Shown here: one piece after another, positions 37,801-50,320 of the stretch
Layout of the letters: each line of letters opens with the position of its first letter
Numbering within the stretch: position 1 is the stretch's first letter
Origin: Litoditis marina
Taxonomy: Eukaryota > Nematoda > Chromadorea > Rhabditida > Rhabditidae
NCBI GenBank assembly: GCA_964036275.1
Contig: CAXIWQ010000181.1
Span: 1-64,000, forward strand
Reading direction: 5' to 3'
Length of the DNA stretch: 64,000 nucleotides
Made by a program: the position numbers and the translations under genes
Notes under the pieces: generated by a model
Databases searched by the model: none
Seen by the model: the letters and a program-made list of their open reading frames with translations, nothing else
What the model was told of the DNA's origin: nothing

Positions 37801-40094
37801 GGGAGCAACAGATTTGATAGCCGTATGAAATATTCTCTGTAACTGCGAGGCAAAGAGTCAATAACCGCGTTAATTCGTCTTTTGTGGCTGTGCGCCACAG
37901 AATATATAGTCGTATTAGGTTTTTGTAGCTGGGAGCAACAGACTTGATAGCCGTATGAACTGTTCTCTGTAGCTGCAAGGCAAAGAGTCGATAACCGCGT
38001 TAATTCGTATTTTGTGGCTGTGCGCCACAGAATAGATAGTCGTATTAGGTTTTTTTAGCTGGGAGCAACATACTTGATAGCCGTATAACCTTTTTCCTGT
38101 AGCTGCACGGCAAAGAGTCAATAACCGCGTAAATTTGTCTTTTGTGGCTGTGCGCCACAGAATATAAAGTCGTATTAGGTTTTCGTAGCTGGGAGCAACA
38201 GACTTGATAGCCGTATGAATTTTTTTCTGTAGCCGCAAGGCAAAGAGGTAATAACCGCGTTAATTTGTCTTTTGTGGCTGTGCGCCACAGAATAGATTGT
38301 CGTATCAGGTTTTTGTAGCTGGGAGCAACAGACTTGATAGCCGTATGAACTTTTCTCTGTAGCTGCAAGCCAACAAGTCGATAACCGCGATAATTCGTAT
38401 TTTGTGGCTGTGCGCCACAGAATATATTGTCGTATTAGGTTTTTGTAGCTGGGAGCAACAGATTTGATAGCCGTATGAACTGTTCTTTGTAGCTGCAAGG
38501 CAAAGAGTCGATAACCGCGTTAATTCGTATTTTGTGGCTGTGCGCCACAGAATAGATAGTCGTATTAGGTTTTTGTAGCTGGGAGCAACATATTTGATAG
38601 CCGTTTAACCTTTTTCCTGTAGCTGCACGGCAAAGAGTCAATAACCGCGTTAATTTGTCTTTGTGGCTGTGCGCCACAGAATAGATTGTCGTATTAGGTT
38701 TTTGTAGCTGGGAGCAACAGATTTGATAGCCGTATGAAATGTTCTCTGTAACTGCGAGGCAAAGAGTCAATAACCGCGTTAATTCGTCTTTTGTGGCTGT
38801 GCGCCACAGAATATATAGTCGTATTAGGTTTTTGTAGCTGGGAGCAACAGACTTGATAGCCGTATGAACTTTTCTCTGTAGCTGCAAGCCAACAAGTCGA
38901 TAACCGCGATAATTTGTTTTTGTGGCTGTGCGCCACAGAATAGATTGTCGTATTAGGTTTTTGTAGCTGGGAGCAACAGATTTGATAGCCGTATGAAATA
39001 TTCTCTGTAGCTGCAAGGCAAAGAGTCGATAACCGCGTCAATTCGTATTTTGTGGCTGTGCGCCACAGAATAGATAGTCGTATTAGGTTTTTGTAGCTGG
39101 GAGCAACATACTTGATAGCCGTATAACCTTTTTCCTGTAGCTGCACGGCAAAGAGTCAATAACCGCGTTAATTTGTCTTTTGTGGCTGTGCGCCACAGAA
39201 TATAAAGTCATATTAGGTTTTCGTAGCTGGGAGCAACAGACTTGATAGCCGTATGAACTTTTTTCTGTAGCTGCAAGGCAAAGAGGTAATAACCGCGGTA
39301 ATTTGTCTTTTGTGGCTGTGCGCCACAGAATAGATTGTCGTATCAGGTTTTTGTAGCTGGGAGCAACAGACTTGATAGCCGTATGAACTTTTCTCTGTAG
39401 CTGCAAGCCAACAAGTCGATAACCGCGATATTTTGTGTTTTGTGGCTGTGCGCCACAGAATATAAAGTCGTATTAGGTTTTCGTAGCTGGGAGCAACAGA
39501 CTTGATAGCCGTATGATTTTTTTTCTGTAGCTGCAAGGCAAAGAGTCAATAACCGCGTTAATTTGTCTTTTGTGGCTGTGCGCCACAGAATATAAAGTCG
39601 TATTAGGTTTTCGTAGCTGGGAGCAACAGACTTGATAGCCGTATAATTTTTTTTCTGTAGCTGCAAGGCAAAGAGTCAATAACCGCGTTAATTTGTCTTT
39701 TGTGGCTGTGCGCCACAGAATAGATTGTCGTATCAGGTTTTTGTAGCTGGGAGCAACAGACTTGATAGCCGTATGAACTTTTTTCTGTAGCTGCAAGGCA
39801 AAGAGGTAATAACCGCGTTAATTTGTCTTTTGTGGCTGTGCGCCACAGAATAGATTGTCGTATCAGGTTTTTGTAGCTGGGAGCAACAGACTTGATAGCC
39901 GTATGAACTTTTTTCTGTAGCTGCAAGGCAAAGAGGTAATAACCGCGTTAATTTGTCTTTTGTGGCTGTGCGCCACAGAATAGATTGTCGTATCAGGTTT
40001 TTGTAGCTGGGAGCAACAGATTTGATAGCCGTATGAACTTTTTTCTGTAGCTGCAAGGCAAAGAGGTAATAACCGCGTTAATTTGTCTTTTGTG
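34900..40094 (+). repeat. 5,195-bp super-repeat, copy 1
   Basis: This is a 40-monomer block that recurs at +5,195 and, with an insertion, at +10,390. It contains a nested duplication: about 34900-36197 repeats at 36198-37655 (offset 1,298-1,299 bp, 10 monomers). It ends with four similar units in a row, each with GTATCAGG, GAACTTTTTTCTG or its close variant, and AGAGGTAATAACC. Confidence 0.92.
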
Positions 40095-43000
40095 GCTGTG
40101 CGCCACAGAATAGATTGTCGTATCAGGTTTTTGTAGCTGGGAGCAACAGACTTGATAGCCGTATGAACTTTTCTCTGTAGCTGCAAGCCAACAAGTCGAT
40201 AACCGCGATATTTCGTGTTTTGTGGCTGTGCGCCACAGAATATAAAGTCGTATTAGGTTTTTGTAGCTGGGAGCAACAGACTTGATAGCCGTATAAACTT
40301 TTTTCTGTAGCTGCAAGGCAAAAAGGTAATAACCGCTTTAATTTGTCTTTTGTGGCTGTGCGCCACAGAATATAAAGTCGTATTAGGTTTTTGTAGCTGG
40401 GAGCAACAGATTTGATAGCCGTATGAAATATTCTCTGTAACTGCGAGGCAAAGAGTCAATAACCGCGTTAATTCGTCTTTTGTGGCTGTGCGCCACAGAA
40501 TATATAGTCGTATTAGGTTTTTGTAGCTGGAAGCAACAGACTTGATAGCCGTATGAACTTTTCTCTGTAGCTGCAAGCCAACAAGTCGATAACCGCGATA
40601 ATTTGTTTTTGTGGCTGTGCGCCACAGAATAGATTGTCGTATTAGGTTTTTGTAGCTGGGAGCAACATATTTGATAGCCGTATGAAATTTTCTCTGTAGC
40701 TGCAAGGCAAAGAGTCGATAACCGCGTCAATTCGTATTTTGTGGCTGTGCGCCACAGAATAGATAGTCGTATTAGGTTTTTGTAGCTGGGAGCAACATAC
40801 TTGATAGCCGTATAACCTTTTTCCTGTAGCTGCACGGCAAAGAGTCAATAACCGCGTTAATTTGTCTTTTCTGGCTGTGCGCCACAGAATATAAAGTCGT
40901 ATTAGGTTTTCGTAGCTGGGAGCAACAGACTTGATAGCCGTATGAACTTTTTTCTGTAGCTGCAAGGCAAAGAGGTAATAACCGCGTTAATTTGTCTTTT
41001 GTGGCTGTGCGCCACAGAATAGATTGTCGTATCAGGTTTTTGTAGCTGGGAGCAACAGACTTGATAGCCGTATGAACTTTTCTCTGTAGCTGCAAGCCAA
41101 CAAGTCGATAACCGCGATATTTTGTGTTTTGTGGCTGTGCGCCACAGAATATAAAGTCGTATTAGGTTTTCGTAGCTGGGAGCAACAGACTTGATAGCCG
41201 TATGATTTTTTTCTGTAGCTGCAAGGCAAAGAGTCAATAACCGCGTTAATTTGTCTTTTGTGGCTGTGCGCCACAGAATATAAAGTCGTATTAGGTTTTC
41301 GTAGCTGGGAGCAACAGACTTGATAGCCGTATGTTTTTTTTTCTGTAACTGCAAGGCAAAGAGTCAATAACCGCGTTAATTTGTCTTTTGTGGCTGTGCG
41401 CCACAGAATAGATTGTCGTATCAGGTTTTTGTAGCTGGGAGCAACAGACTTGATAGCCGTATGAACTTTTCTCTGTAGCTGCAAGCCAACAAGTCGATAA
41501 CCGCGATATTTCGTGTTTTGTGGCTGTGCGCCACAGAATATAAAGTCGTATTAGGTTTTTGTAGCTGGGAGCAACAGACTTGATAGCCGTATAAACTTTT
41601 TTCTGTAGCTGCAAGGCAAAAAGGTAATAACCGCTTTAATTTGTCTTTTGTGGCTGTGCGCCACAGAATATAAAGTCGTATTAGGTTTTTGTAGCTGGGA
41701 GCAACAGATTTGATAGCCGTATGAAATGTTCTCTGTAACTGCGAGGCAAAGAGTCAATAACCGCGTTAATTCGTCTTTTGTGGCTGTGCGCCACAGAATA
41801 TATAGTCGTATTAGGTTTTTGTAGCTGGAAGCAACAGACTTGATAGCCGTATGAACTTTTCTCTGTAGCTGCAAGCCAACAAGTCGATAACCGCGATAAT
41901 TTGTTTTTGTGGCTGTGCGCCACAGAATAGATTGTCGTATTAGGTTTTTGTAGCTGGGAGCAACAGATTTGATAGCCGTATGAAATTTTCTCTGTAGCTG
42001 CAAGGCAAAGAGTCGATAACCGCGTCAATTCGTATTTTGTGGCTGTGCGCCACAGAATAGATAGTCGTATTAGGTTTTTGTAGCTGGGAGCAACATACTT
42101 GATAGCCGTATAACCTTTTTCCTGTAGCTGCACGGCAAAGAGTCAATAACCGCGTTAATTTGTCTTTTGTGGCTGTGCGCCACAGAATATAAAGTCGTAT
42201 TAGGTTTTCGTAGCTGGGAGCAACAGACTTGATAGCCGTATGAACTTTTTTCTGTAGCTGCAAGGCAAAGAGGTAATAACCGCGTTAATTTGTCTTTTGT
42301 GGCTGTGCGCCACAGAATAGATTGTCGTATCAGGTTTTTGTAGCTGGGAGCAACAGACTTGATAGCCGTATGAACTTTTCTCTGTAGCTGCAAGCCAACA
42401 AGTCGATAACCGCGATATTTTGTGTTTTGTGGCTGTGCGCCACAGAATATAAAGTCGTATTAGGTTTTCGTAGCTGGGAGCAACAGACTTGATAGCCGTA
42501 TGATTTTTTTTCTGTAGCTGCAAGGCAAAGAGTCAATAACCGCGTTAATTTGTCTTTTGTGGCTGTGCGCCACAGAATATAAAGTCGTATTAGGTTTTCG
42601 TAGCTGGGAGCAACAGACTTGATAGCCGTATGTTTTTTTTTCTGTAGCTGCAAGGCAAAGAGTCAATAACCGCGTTAATTTGTCTTTTGTGGCTGTGCGC
42701 CACAGAATAGATTGTCGTATCAGGTTTTTGTAGCTGGGAGCAACAGACTTGATAGCCGTATGAACTTTTCTCTGTAGCTGCAAGCCAACAAGTCGATAAC
42801 CGCGATATTTCGTGTTTTGTGGCTGTGCGCCACAGAATATAAAGTCGTATTAGGTTTTCGTAGCTGGGAGCAACAGACTTGATAGCCGTATGATTTTTTT
42901 TCTGTAGCTGCAAGGCAAAGAGTCAATAACCGTGTTAATTTGTCTTTTGTGGCTGTGCGCCACAGAATAGATTGTCGTATTAGGTTTTTGTAGCTGGGAG

Positions 43001-45289
43001 CAACAGATTTGATAGCCGTATGAAATATTCTCTGTAACTGCGAGGCAAAGAGTCAATAACCGCGTTAATTCGTCTTTTGTGGCTGTGCGCCACAGAATAT
43101 ATAGTCGTATTAGGTTTTTGTAGCTGGGAGCAACAGACTTGATAGCCGTATGAACTGTTCTCTGTAGCTGCAAGGCAAAGAGTCGATAACCGCGTTAATT
43201 CGTATTTTGTGGCTGTGCGCCACAGAATAGATAGTCGTATTAGGTTTTTTTAGCTGGGAGCAACATACTTGATAGCCGTATAACCTTTTTCCTGTAGCTG
43301 CACGGCAAAGAGTCAATAACCGCGTAAATTTGTCTTTTGTGGCTGTGCGCCACAGAATATAAAGTCGTATTAGGTTTTCGTAGCTGGGAGCAACAGACTT
43401 GATAGCCGTATGAATTTTTTTCTGTAGCCGCAAGGCAAAGAGGTAATAACCGCGTTAATTTGTCTTTTGTGGCTGTGCGCCACAGAATAGATTGTCGTAT
43501 CAGGTTTTTGTAGCTGGGAGCAACAGACTTGATAGCCGTATGAACTTTTCTCTGTAGCTGCAAGCCAACAAGTCGATAACCGCGATAATTCGTATTTTGT
43601 GGCTGTGCGCCACAGAATATATTGTCGTATTAGGTTTTTGTAGCTGGGAGCAACAGATTTGATAGCCGTATGAACTGTTCTTTGTAGCTGCAAGGCAAAG
43701 AGTCGATAACCGCGTTAATTCGTATTTTGTGGCTGTGCGCCACAGAATAGATAGTCGTATTAGGTTTTTGTAGCTGGGAGCAACATATTTGATAGCCGTT
43801 TAACCTTTTTCCTGTAGCTGCACGGCAAAGAGTCAATAACCGCGTTAATTTGTCTTTGTGGCTGTGCGCCACAGAATAGATTGTCGTATTAGGTTTTTGT
43901 AGCTGGGAGCAACAGATTTGATAGCCGTATGAAATGTTCTCTGTAACTGCGAGGCAAAGAGTCAATAACCGCGTTAATTCGTCTTTTGTGGCTGTGCGCC
44001 ACAGAATATATAGTCGTATTAGGTTTTTGTAGCTGGGAGCAACAGACTTGATAGCCGTATGAACTTTTCTCTGTAGCTGCAAGCCAACAAGTCGATAACC
44101 GCGATAATTTGTTTTTGTGGCTGTGCGCCACAGAATAGATTGTCGTATTAGGTTTTTGTAGCTGGGAGCAACAGATTTGATAGCCGTATGAAATATTCTC
44201 TGTAGCTGCAAGGCAAAGAGTCGATAACCGCGTCAATTCGTATTTTGTGGCTGTGCGCCACAGAATAGATAGTCGTATTAGGTTTTTGTAGCTGGGAGCA
44301 ACATACTTGATAGCCGTATAACCTTTTTCCTGTAGCTGCACGGCAAAGAGTCAATAACCGCGTTAATTTGTCTTTTGTGGCTGTGCGCCACAGAATATAA
44401 AGTCATATTAGGTTTTCGTAGCTGGGAGCAACAGACTTGATAGCCGTATGAACTTTTTTCTGTAGCTGCAAGGCAAAGAGGTAATAACCGCGGTAATTTG
44501 TCTTTTGTGGCTGTGCGCCACAGAATAGATTGTCGTATCAGGTTTTTGTAGCTGGGAGCAACAGACTTGATAGCCGTATGAACTTTTCTCTGTAGCTGCA
44601 AGCCAACAAGTCGATAACCGCGATATTTTGTGTTTTGTGGCTGTGCGCCACAGAATATAAAGTCGTATTAGGTTTTCGTAGCTGGGAGCAACAGACTTGA
44701 TAGCCGTATGATTTTTTTTCTGTAGCTGCAAGGCAAAGAGTCAATAACCGCGTTAATTTGTCTTTTGTGGCTGTGCGCCACAGAATATAAAGTCGTATTA
44801 GGTTTTCGTAGCTGGGAGCAACAGACTTGATAGCCGTATAATTTTTTTTCTGTAGCTGCAAGGCAAAGAGTCAATAACCGCGTTAATTTGTCTTTTGTGG
44901 CTGTGCGCCACAGAATAGATTGTCGTATCAGGTTTTTGTAGCTGGGAGCAACAGACTTGATAGCCGTATGAACTTTTTTCTGTAGCTGCAAGGCAAAGAG
45001 GTAATAACCGCGTTAATTTGTCTTTTGTGGCTGTGCGCCACAGAATAGATTGTCGTATCAGGTTTTTGTAGCTGGGAGCAACAGACTTGATAGCCGTATG
45101 AACTTTTTTCTGTAGCTGCAAGGCAAAGAGGTAATAACCGCGTTAATTTGTCTTTTGTGGCTGTGCGCCACAGAATAGATTGTCGTATCAGGTTTTTGTA
45201 GCTGGGAGCAACAGATTTGATAGCCGTATGAACTTTTTTCTGTAGCTGCAAGGCAAAGAGGTAATAACCGCGTTAATTTGTCTTTTGTG
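40095..45289 (+). repeat. 5,195-bp super-repeat, copy 2
   Basis: This copy matches copy 1 in monomer order and length. A visible private change is TTTTCTGGCTG for TTTTGTGGCTG near 40870. The nested 1,298-bp duplication is present here too, so it predates the triplication. Confidence 0.93.
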
Positions 45290-48200
45290 GCTGTGCGCCA
45301 CAGAATAGATTGTCGTATCAGGTTTTTGTAGCTGGGAGCAACAGACTTGATAGCCGTATGAACTTTTCTCTGTAGCTGCAAGCCAACAAGTCGATAACCG
45401 CGATATTTCGTGTTTTGTGGCTGTGCGCCACAGAATATAAAGTCGTATTAGGTTTTTGTAGCTGGGAGCAACAGACTTGATAGCCGTATAAACTTTTTTC
45501 TGTAGCTGCAAGGCAAAAAGGTAATAACCGCTTTAATTTGTCTTTTGTGGCTGTGCGCCACAGAATATAAAGTCGTATTAGGTTTTTGTAGCTGGGAGCA
45601 ACAGATTTGATAGCCGTATGAAATATTCTCTGTAACTGCGAGGCAAAGAGTCAATAACCGCGTTAATTCGTCTTTTGTGGCTGTGCGCCACAGAATATAT
45701 AGTCGTATTAGGTTTTTGTAGCTGGAAGCAACAGACTTGATAGCCGTATGAACTTTTCTCTGTAGCTGCAAGCCAACAAGTCGATAACCGCGATAATTTG
45801 TTTTTGTGGCTGTGCGCCACAGAATAGATTGTCGTATTAGGTTTTTGTAGCTGGGAGCAACATATTTGATAGCCGTATGAAATTTTCTCTGTAGCTGCAA
45901 GGCAAAGAGTCGATAACCGCGTCAATTCGTATTTTGTGGCTGTGCGCCACAGAATAGATAGTCGTATTAGGTTTTTGTAGCTGGGAGCAACATACTTGAT
46001 AGCCGTATAACCTTTTTCCTGTAGCTGCACGGCAAAGAGTCAATAACCGCGTTAATTTGTCTTTTGTGGCTGTGCGCCACAGAATATAAAGTCGTATTAG
46101 GTTTTCGTAGCTGGGAGCAACAGACTTGATAGCCGTATGAACTTTTTTCTGTAGCTGCAAGGCAAAGAGGTAATAACCGCGTTAATTTGTCTTTTGTGGC
46201 TGTGCGCCACAGAATAGATTGTCGTATCAGGTTTTTGTAGCTGGCAGCAACAGACTTGATAGCCGTATGAACTTTTCTCTGTAGCTGCAAGCCAACAAGT
46301 CGATAACCGCGATATTTTGTGTTTTGTGGCTGTGCGCCACAGAATATAAAGTCGTATTAGGTTTTCGTAGCTGGGAGCAACAGACTTGATAGCCGTATGA
46401 TTTTTTTTCTGTAGCTGCAAGGCAAAGAGTCAATAACCGCGTTAATTTGTCTTTTGTGGCTGTGCGCCACAGAATATAAAGTCGTATTAGGTTTTTGTAG
46501 CTGGGAGCAACATACTTGATAGCCGTATAAACTTTTTTTCTGTAGCTGCAAGGCAAAGAGGTAATAACCGCGTTAATTTGTCTTTTGTGGCTGTGCGCCA
46601 CAGAATATAAAGTCGTATTAGGTTTTTGTAGCTGGGAGCAACAGATTTGATAGCCGTATGAAATGTTCTCTGTAACTGCAAGGCAAAGAGTCAATAACCG
46701 CGTTAATTTGTATTTTGTGGCTGTGCGCCACAGAATATAAAGTCGTATTAGGTTTTCGTAGCTGGGAGCAACAGACTTGATAGCCGTATGTTTTTTTTTC
46801 TGTAGCTGCAAGGCAAAGAGTCAATAACCGCGTTAATTTGTCTTTTGTGGCTGTGCGCCACAGAATAGATTGTCGTATCAGGTTTTTGTAGCTGGGAGCA
46901 ACAGACTTGATAGCCGTATGAACTTTTCTCTGTAGCTGCAAGCCAACAAGTCGATAACCGCGATATTTCGTGTTTTGTGGCTGTGCGCCACAGAATATAA
47001 AGTCGTATTAGGTTTTTGTAGCTGGGAGCAACAGACTTGATAGCCGTATAAACTTTTTTCTGTAGCTGCAAGGCAAAAAGGTAATAACCGCTTTAATTTG
47101 TCTTTTGTGGCTGTGCGCCACAGAATATAAAGTCGTATTAGGTTTTTGTAGCTGGGAGCAACAGATTTGATAGCCGTATGAAATGTTCTCTGTAACTGCG
47201 AGGCAAAGAGTCAATAACCGCGTTAATTCGTCTTTTGTGGCTGTGCGCCACAGAATATATAGTCGTATTAGGTTTTTGTAGCTGGAAGCAACAGACTTGA
47301 TAGCCGTATGAACTTTTCTCTGTAGCTGCAAGCCAACAAGTCGATAACCGCGATAATTTGTTTTTGTGGCTGTGCGCCACAGAATAGATTGTCGTATTAG
47401 GTTTTTGTAGCTGGGAGCAACAGATTTGATAGCCGTATGAAATTTTCTCTGTAGCTGCAAGGCAAAGAGTCGATAACCGCGTCAATTCGTATTTTGTGGC
47501 TGTGCGCCACATAATAGATAGTCGTATTAGGTTTTTGTAGCTGGGAGCAACATACTTGATAGCCGTATAACCTTTTTCCTGTAGCTGCACGGCAAAGAGT
47601 CAATAACCGCGTTAATTTGTCTTTTGTGGCTGTGCGCCACAGAAAATAAAGTCGTATTAGGTTTTCGTAGCTGGGAGCAACAGACTTGATAGCCGTATGA
47701 ACTTTTTTCTGTAGCTGCAAGGCAAAGAGGTAATAACCGCGTTAATTTGTCTTTTGTGGCTGTGCGCCACAGAATAGATTGTCGTATCAGGTTTTTGTAG
47801 CTGGGAGCAACAGACTTGATAGCCGTATGAACTTTTCTCTGTAGCTGCAAGCCAACAAGTCGATAACCGCGATATTTTGTGTTTTGTGGCTGTGCGCCAC
47901 AGAATATAAAGTCGTATTAGGTTTTCGTAGCTGGGAGCAACAGACTTGATAGCCGTATGATTTTTTTTCTGTAGCTGCAAGGCAAAGAGTCAATAACCGC
48001 GTTAATTTGTCTTTTGTGGCTGTGCGCCACAGAATATAAAGTCGTATTAGGTTTTCGTAGCTGGGAGCAACAGACTTGATAGCCGTATGTTTTTTTTTCT
48101 GTAGCTGCAAGGCAAAGAGTCAATAACCGCGTTAATTTGTCTTTTGTGGCTGTGCGCCACAGAATAGATTGTCGTATCAGGTTTTTGTAGCTGGGAGCAA

Positions 48201-50320
48201 CAGACTTGATAGCCGTATGAACTTTTCTCTGTAGCTGCAAGCCAACAAGTCGATAACCGCGATATTTCGTGTTTTGTGGCTGTGCGCCACAGAATATAAA
48301 GTCGTATTAGGTTTTCGTAGCTGGGAGCAACAGACTTGATAGCCGTATGATTTTTTTTCTGTAGCTGCAAGGCAAAGAGTCAATAACCGTGTTAATTTGT
48401 CTTTTGTGGCTGTGCGCCACAGAATAGATTGTCGTATTAGGTTTTTGTAGCTGGGAGCAACAGATTTGATAGCCGTATGAAATATTCTCTGTAACTGCGA
48501 GGCAAAGAGTCAATAACCGCGTTAATTCGTCTTTTGTGGCTGTGCGCCACAGAATATATAGTCGTATTAGGTTTTTGTAGCTGGGAGCAACAGACTTGAT
48601 AGCCGTATGAACTGTTCTCTGTAGCTGCAAGGCAAAGAGTCGATAACCGCGTTAATTCGTATTTTGTGGCTGTGCGCCACAGAATAGATAGTCGTATTAG
48701 GTTTTTTTAGCTGGGAGCAACATACTTGATAGCCGTATAACCTTTTTCCTGTAGCTGCACGGCAAAGAGTCAATAACCGCGTAAATTTGTCTTTTGTGGC
48801 TGTGCGCCACAGAATATAAAGTCGTATTAGGTTTTCGTAGCTGGGAGCAACAGACTTGATAGCCGTATGAATTTTTTTCTGTAGCCGCAAGGCAAAGAGG
48901 TAATAACCGCGTTAATTTGTCTTTTGTGGCTGTGCGCCACAGAATAGATTGTCGTATCAGGTTTTTGTAGCTGGGAGCAACAGACTTGATAGCCGTATGA
49001 ACTTTTCTCTGTAGCTGCAAGCCAACAAGTCGATAACCGCGATAATTCGTATTTTGTGGCTGTGCGCCACAGAATATATTGTCGTATTAGGTTTTTGTAG
49101 CTGGGAGCAACAGATTTGATAGCCGTATGAACTGTTCTTTGTAGCTGCAAGGCAAAGAGTCGATAACCGCGTTAATTCGTATTTTGTGGCTGTGCGCCAC
49201 AGAATAGATAGTCGTATTAGGTTTTTGTAGCTGGGAGCAACATATTTGATAGCCGTTTAACCTTTTTCCTGTAGCTGCACGGCAAAGAGTCAATAACCGC
49301 GTTAATTTGTCTTTGTGGCTGTGCGCCACAGAATAGATTGTCGTATTAGGTTTTTGTAGCTGGGAGCAACAGATTTGATAGCCGTATGAAATGTTCTCTG
49401 TAACTGCGAGGCAAAGAGTCAATAACCGCGTTAATTCGTCTTTTGTGGCTGTGCGCCACAGAATATATAGTCGTATTAGGTTTTTGTAGCTGGGAGCAAC
49501 AGACTTGATAGCCGTATGAACTTTTCTCTGTAGCTGCAAGCCAACAAGTCGATAACCGCGATAATTTGTTTTTGTGGCTGTGCGCCACAGAATAGATTGT
49601 CGTATTAGGTTTTTGTAGCTGGGAGCAACAGATTTGATAGCCGTATGAAATATTCTCTGTAGCTGCAAGGCAAAGAGTCGATAACCGCGTCAATTCGTAT
49701 TTTGTGGCTGTGCGCCACAGAATAGATAGTCGTATTAGGTTTTTGTAGCTGGGAGCAACATACTTGATAGCCGTATAACCTTTTTCCTGTAGCTGCACGG
49801 CAAAGAGTCAATAACCGCGTTAATTTGTCTTTTGTGGCTGTGCGCCACAGAATATAAAGTCATATTAGGTTTTCGTAGCTGGGAGCAACAGACTTGATAG
49901 CCGTATGAACTTTTTTCTGTAGCTGCAAGGCAAAGAGGTAATAACCGCGGTAATTTGTCTTTTGTGGCTGTGCGCCACAGAATAGATTGTCGTATCAGGT
50001 TTTTGTAGCTGGGAGCAACAGACTTGATAGCCGTATGAACTTTTCTCTGTAGCTGCAAGCCAACAAGTCGATAACCGCGATATTTTGTGTTTTGTGGCTG
50101 TGCGCCACAGAATATAAAGTCGTATTAGGTTTTCGTAGCTGGGAGCAACAGACTTGATAGCCGTATGATTTTTTTTCTGTAGCTGCAAGGCAAAGAGTCA
50201 ATAACCGCGTTAATTTGTCTTTTGTGGCTGTGCGCCACAGAATATAAAGTCGTATTAGGTTTTCGTAGCTGGGAGCAACAGACTTGATAGCCGTATAATT
50301 TTTTTTCTGTAGCTGCAAGG
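45290..50320 (+). repeat. 5,195-bp super-repeat, copy 3, with a two-monomer insertion
   Basis: It matches copies 1 and 2 but carries 262 extra bases within about 46490-46750, after which the offset rises from 5,195 to 5,457 bp. Private changes include GCTGGCAGC near 46244. From about 50320 the match becomes patchy and the unit is not completed. Confidence 0.9.
46490..46750 (+). repeat. Two-monomer insertion resembling the 1,039-bp HOR
   Basis: These units are absent from copies 1 and 2 of the super-repeat. The second one, with GAAATGTTCTCTGTAACTGC followed by AAGGCAAAGAGTC and AATTTGTATTTTGTGG, has the combination seen in the 1,039-bp HOR (for example about 56274-56500). I found that combination nowhere else in the super-repeat. 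It looks like a transfer between domains about 9 kb apart. Confidence 0.75.
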
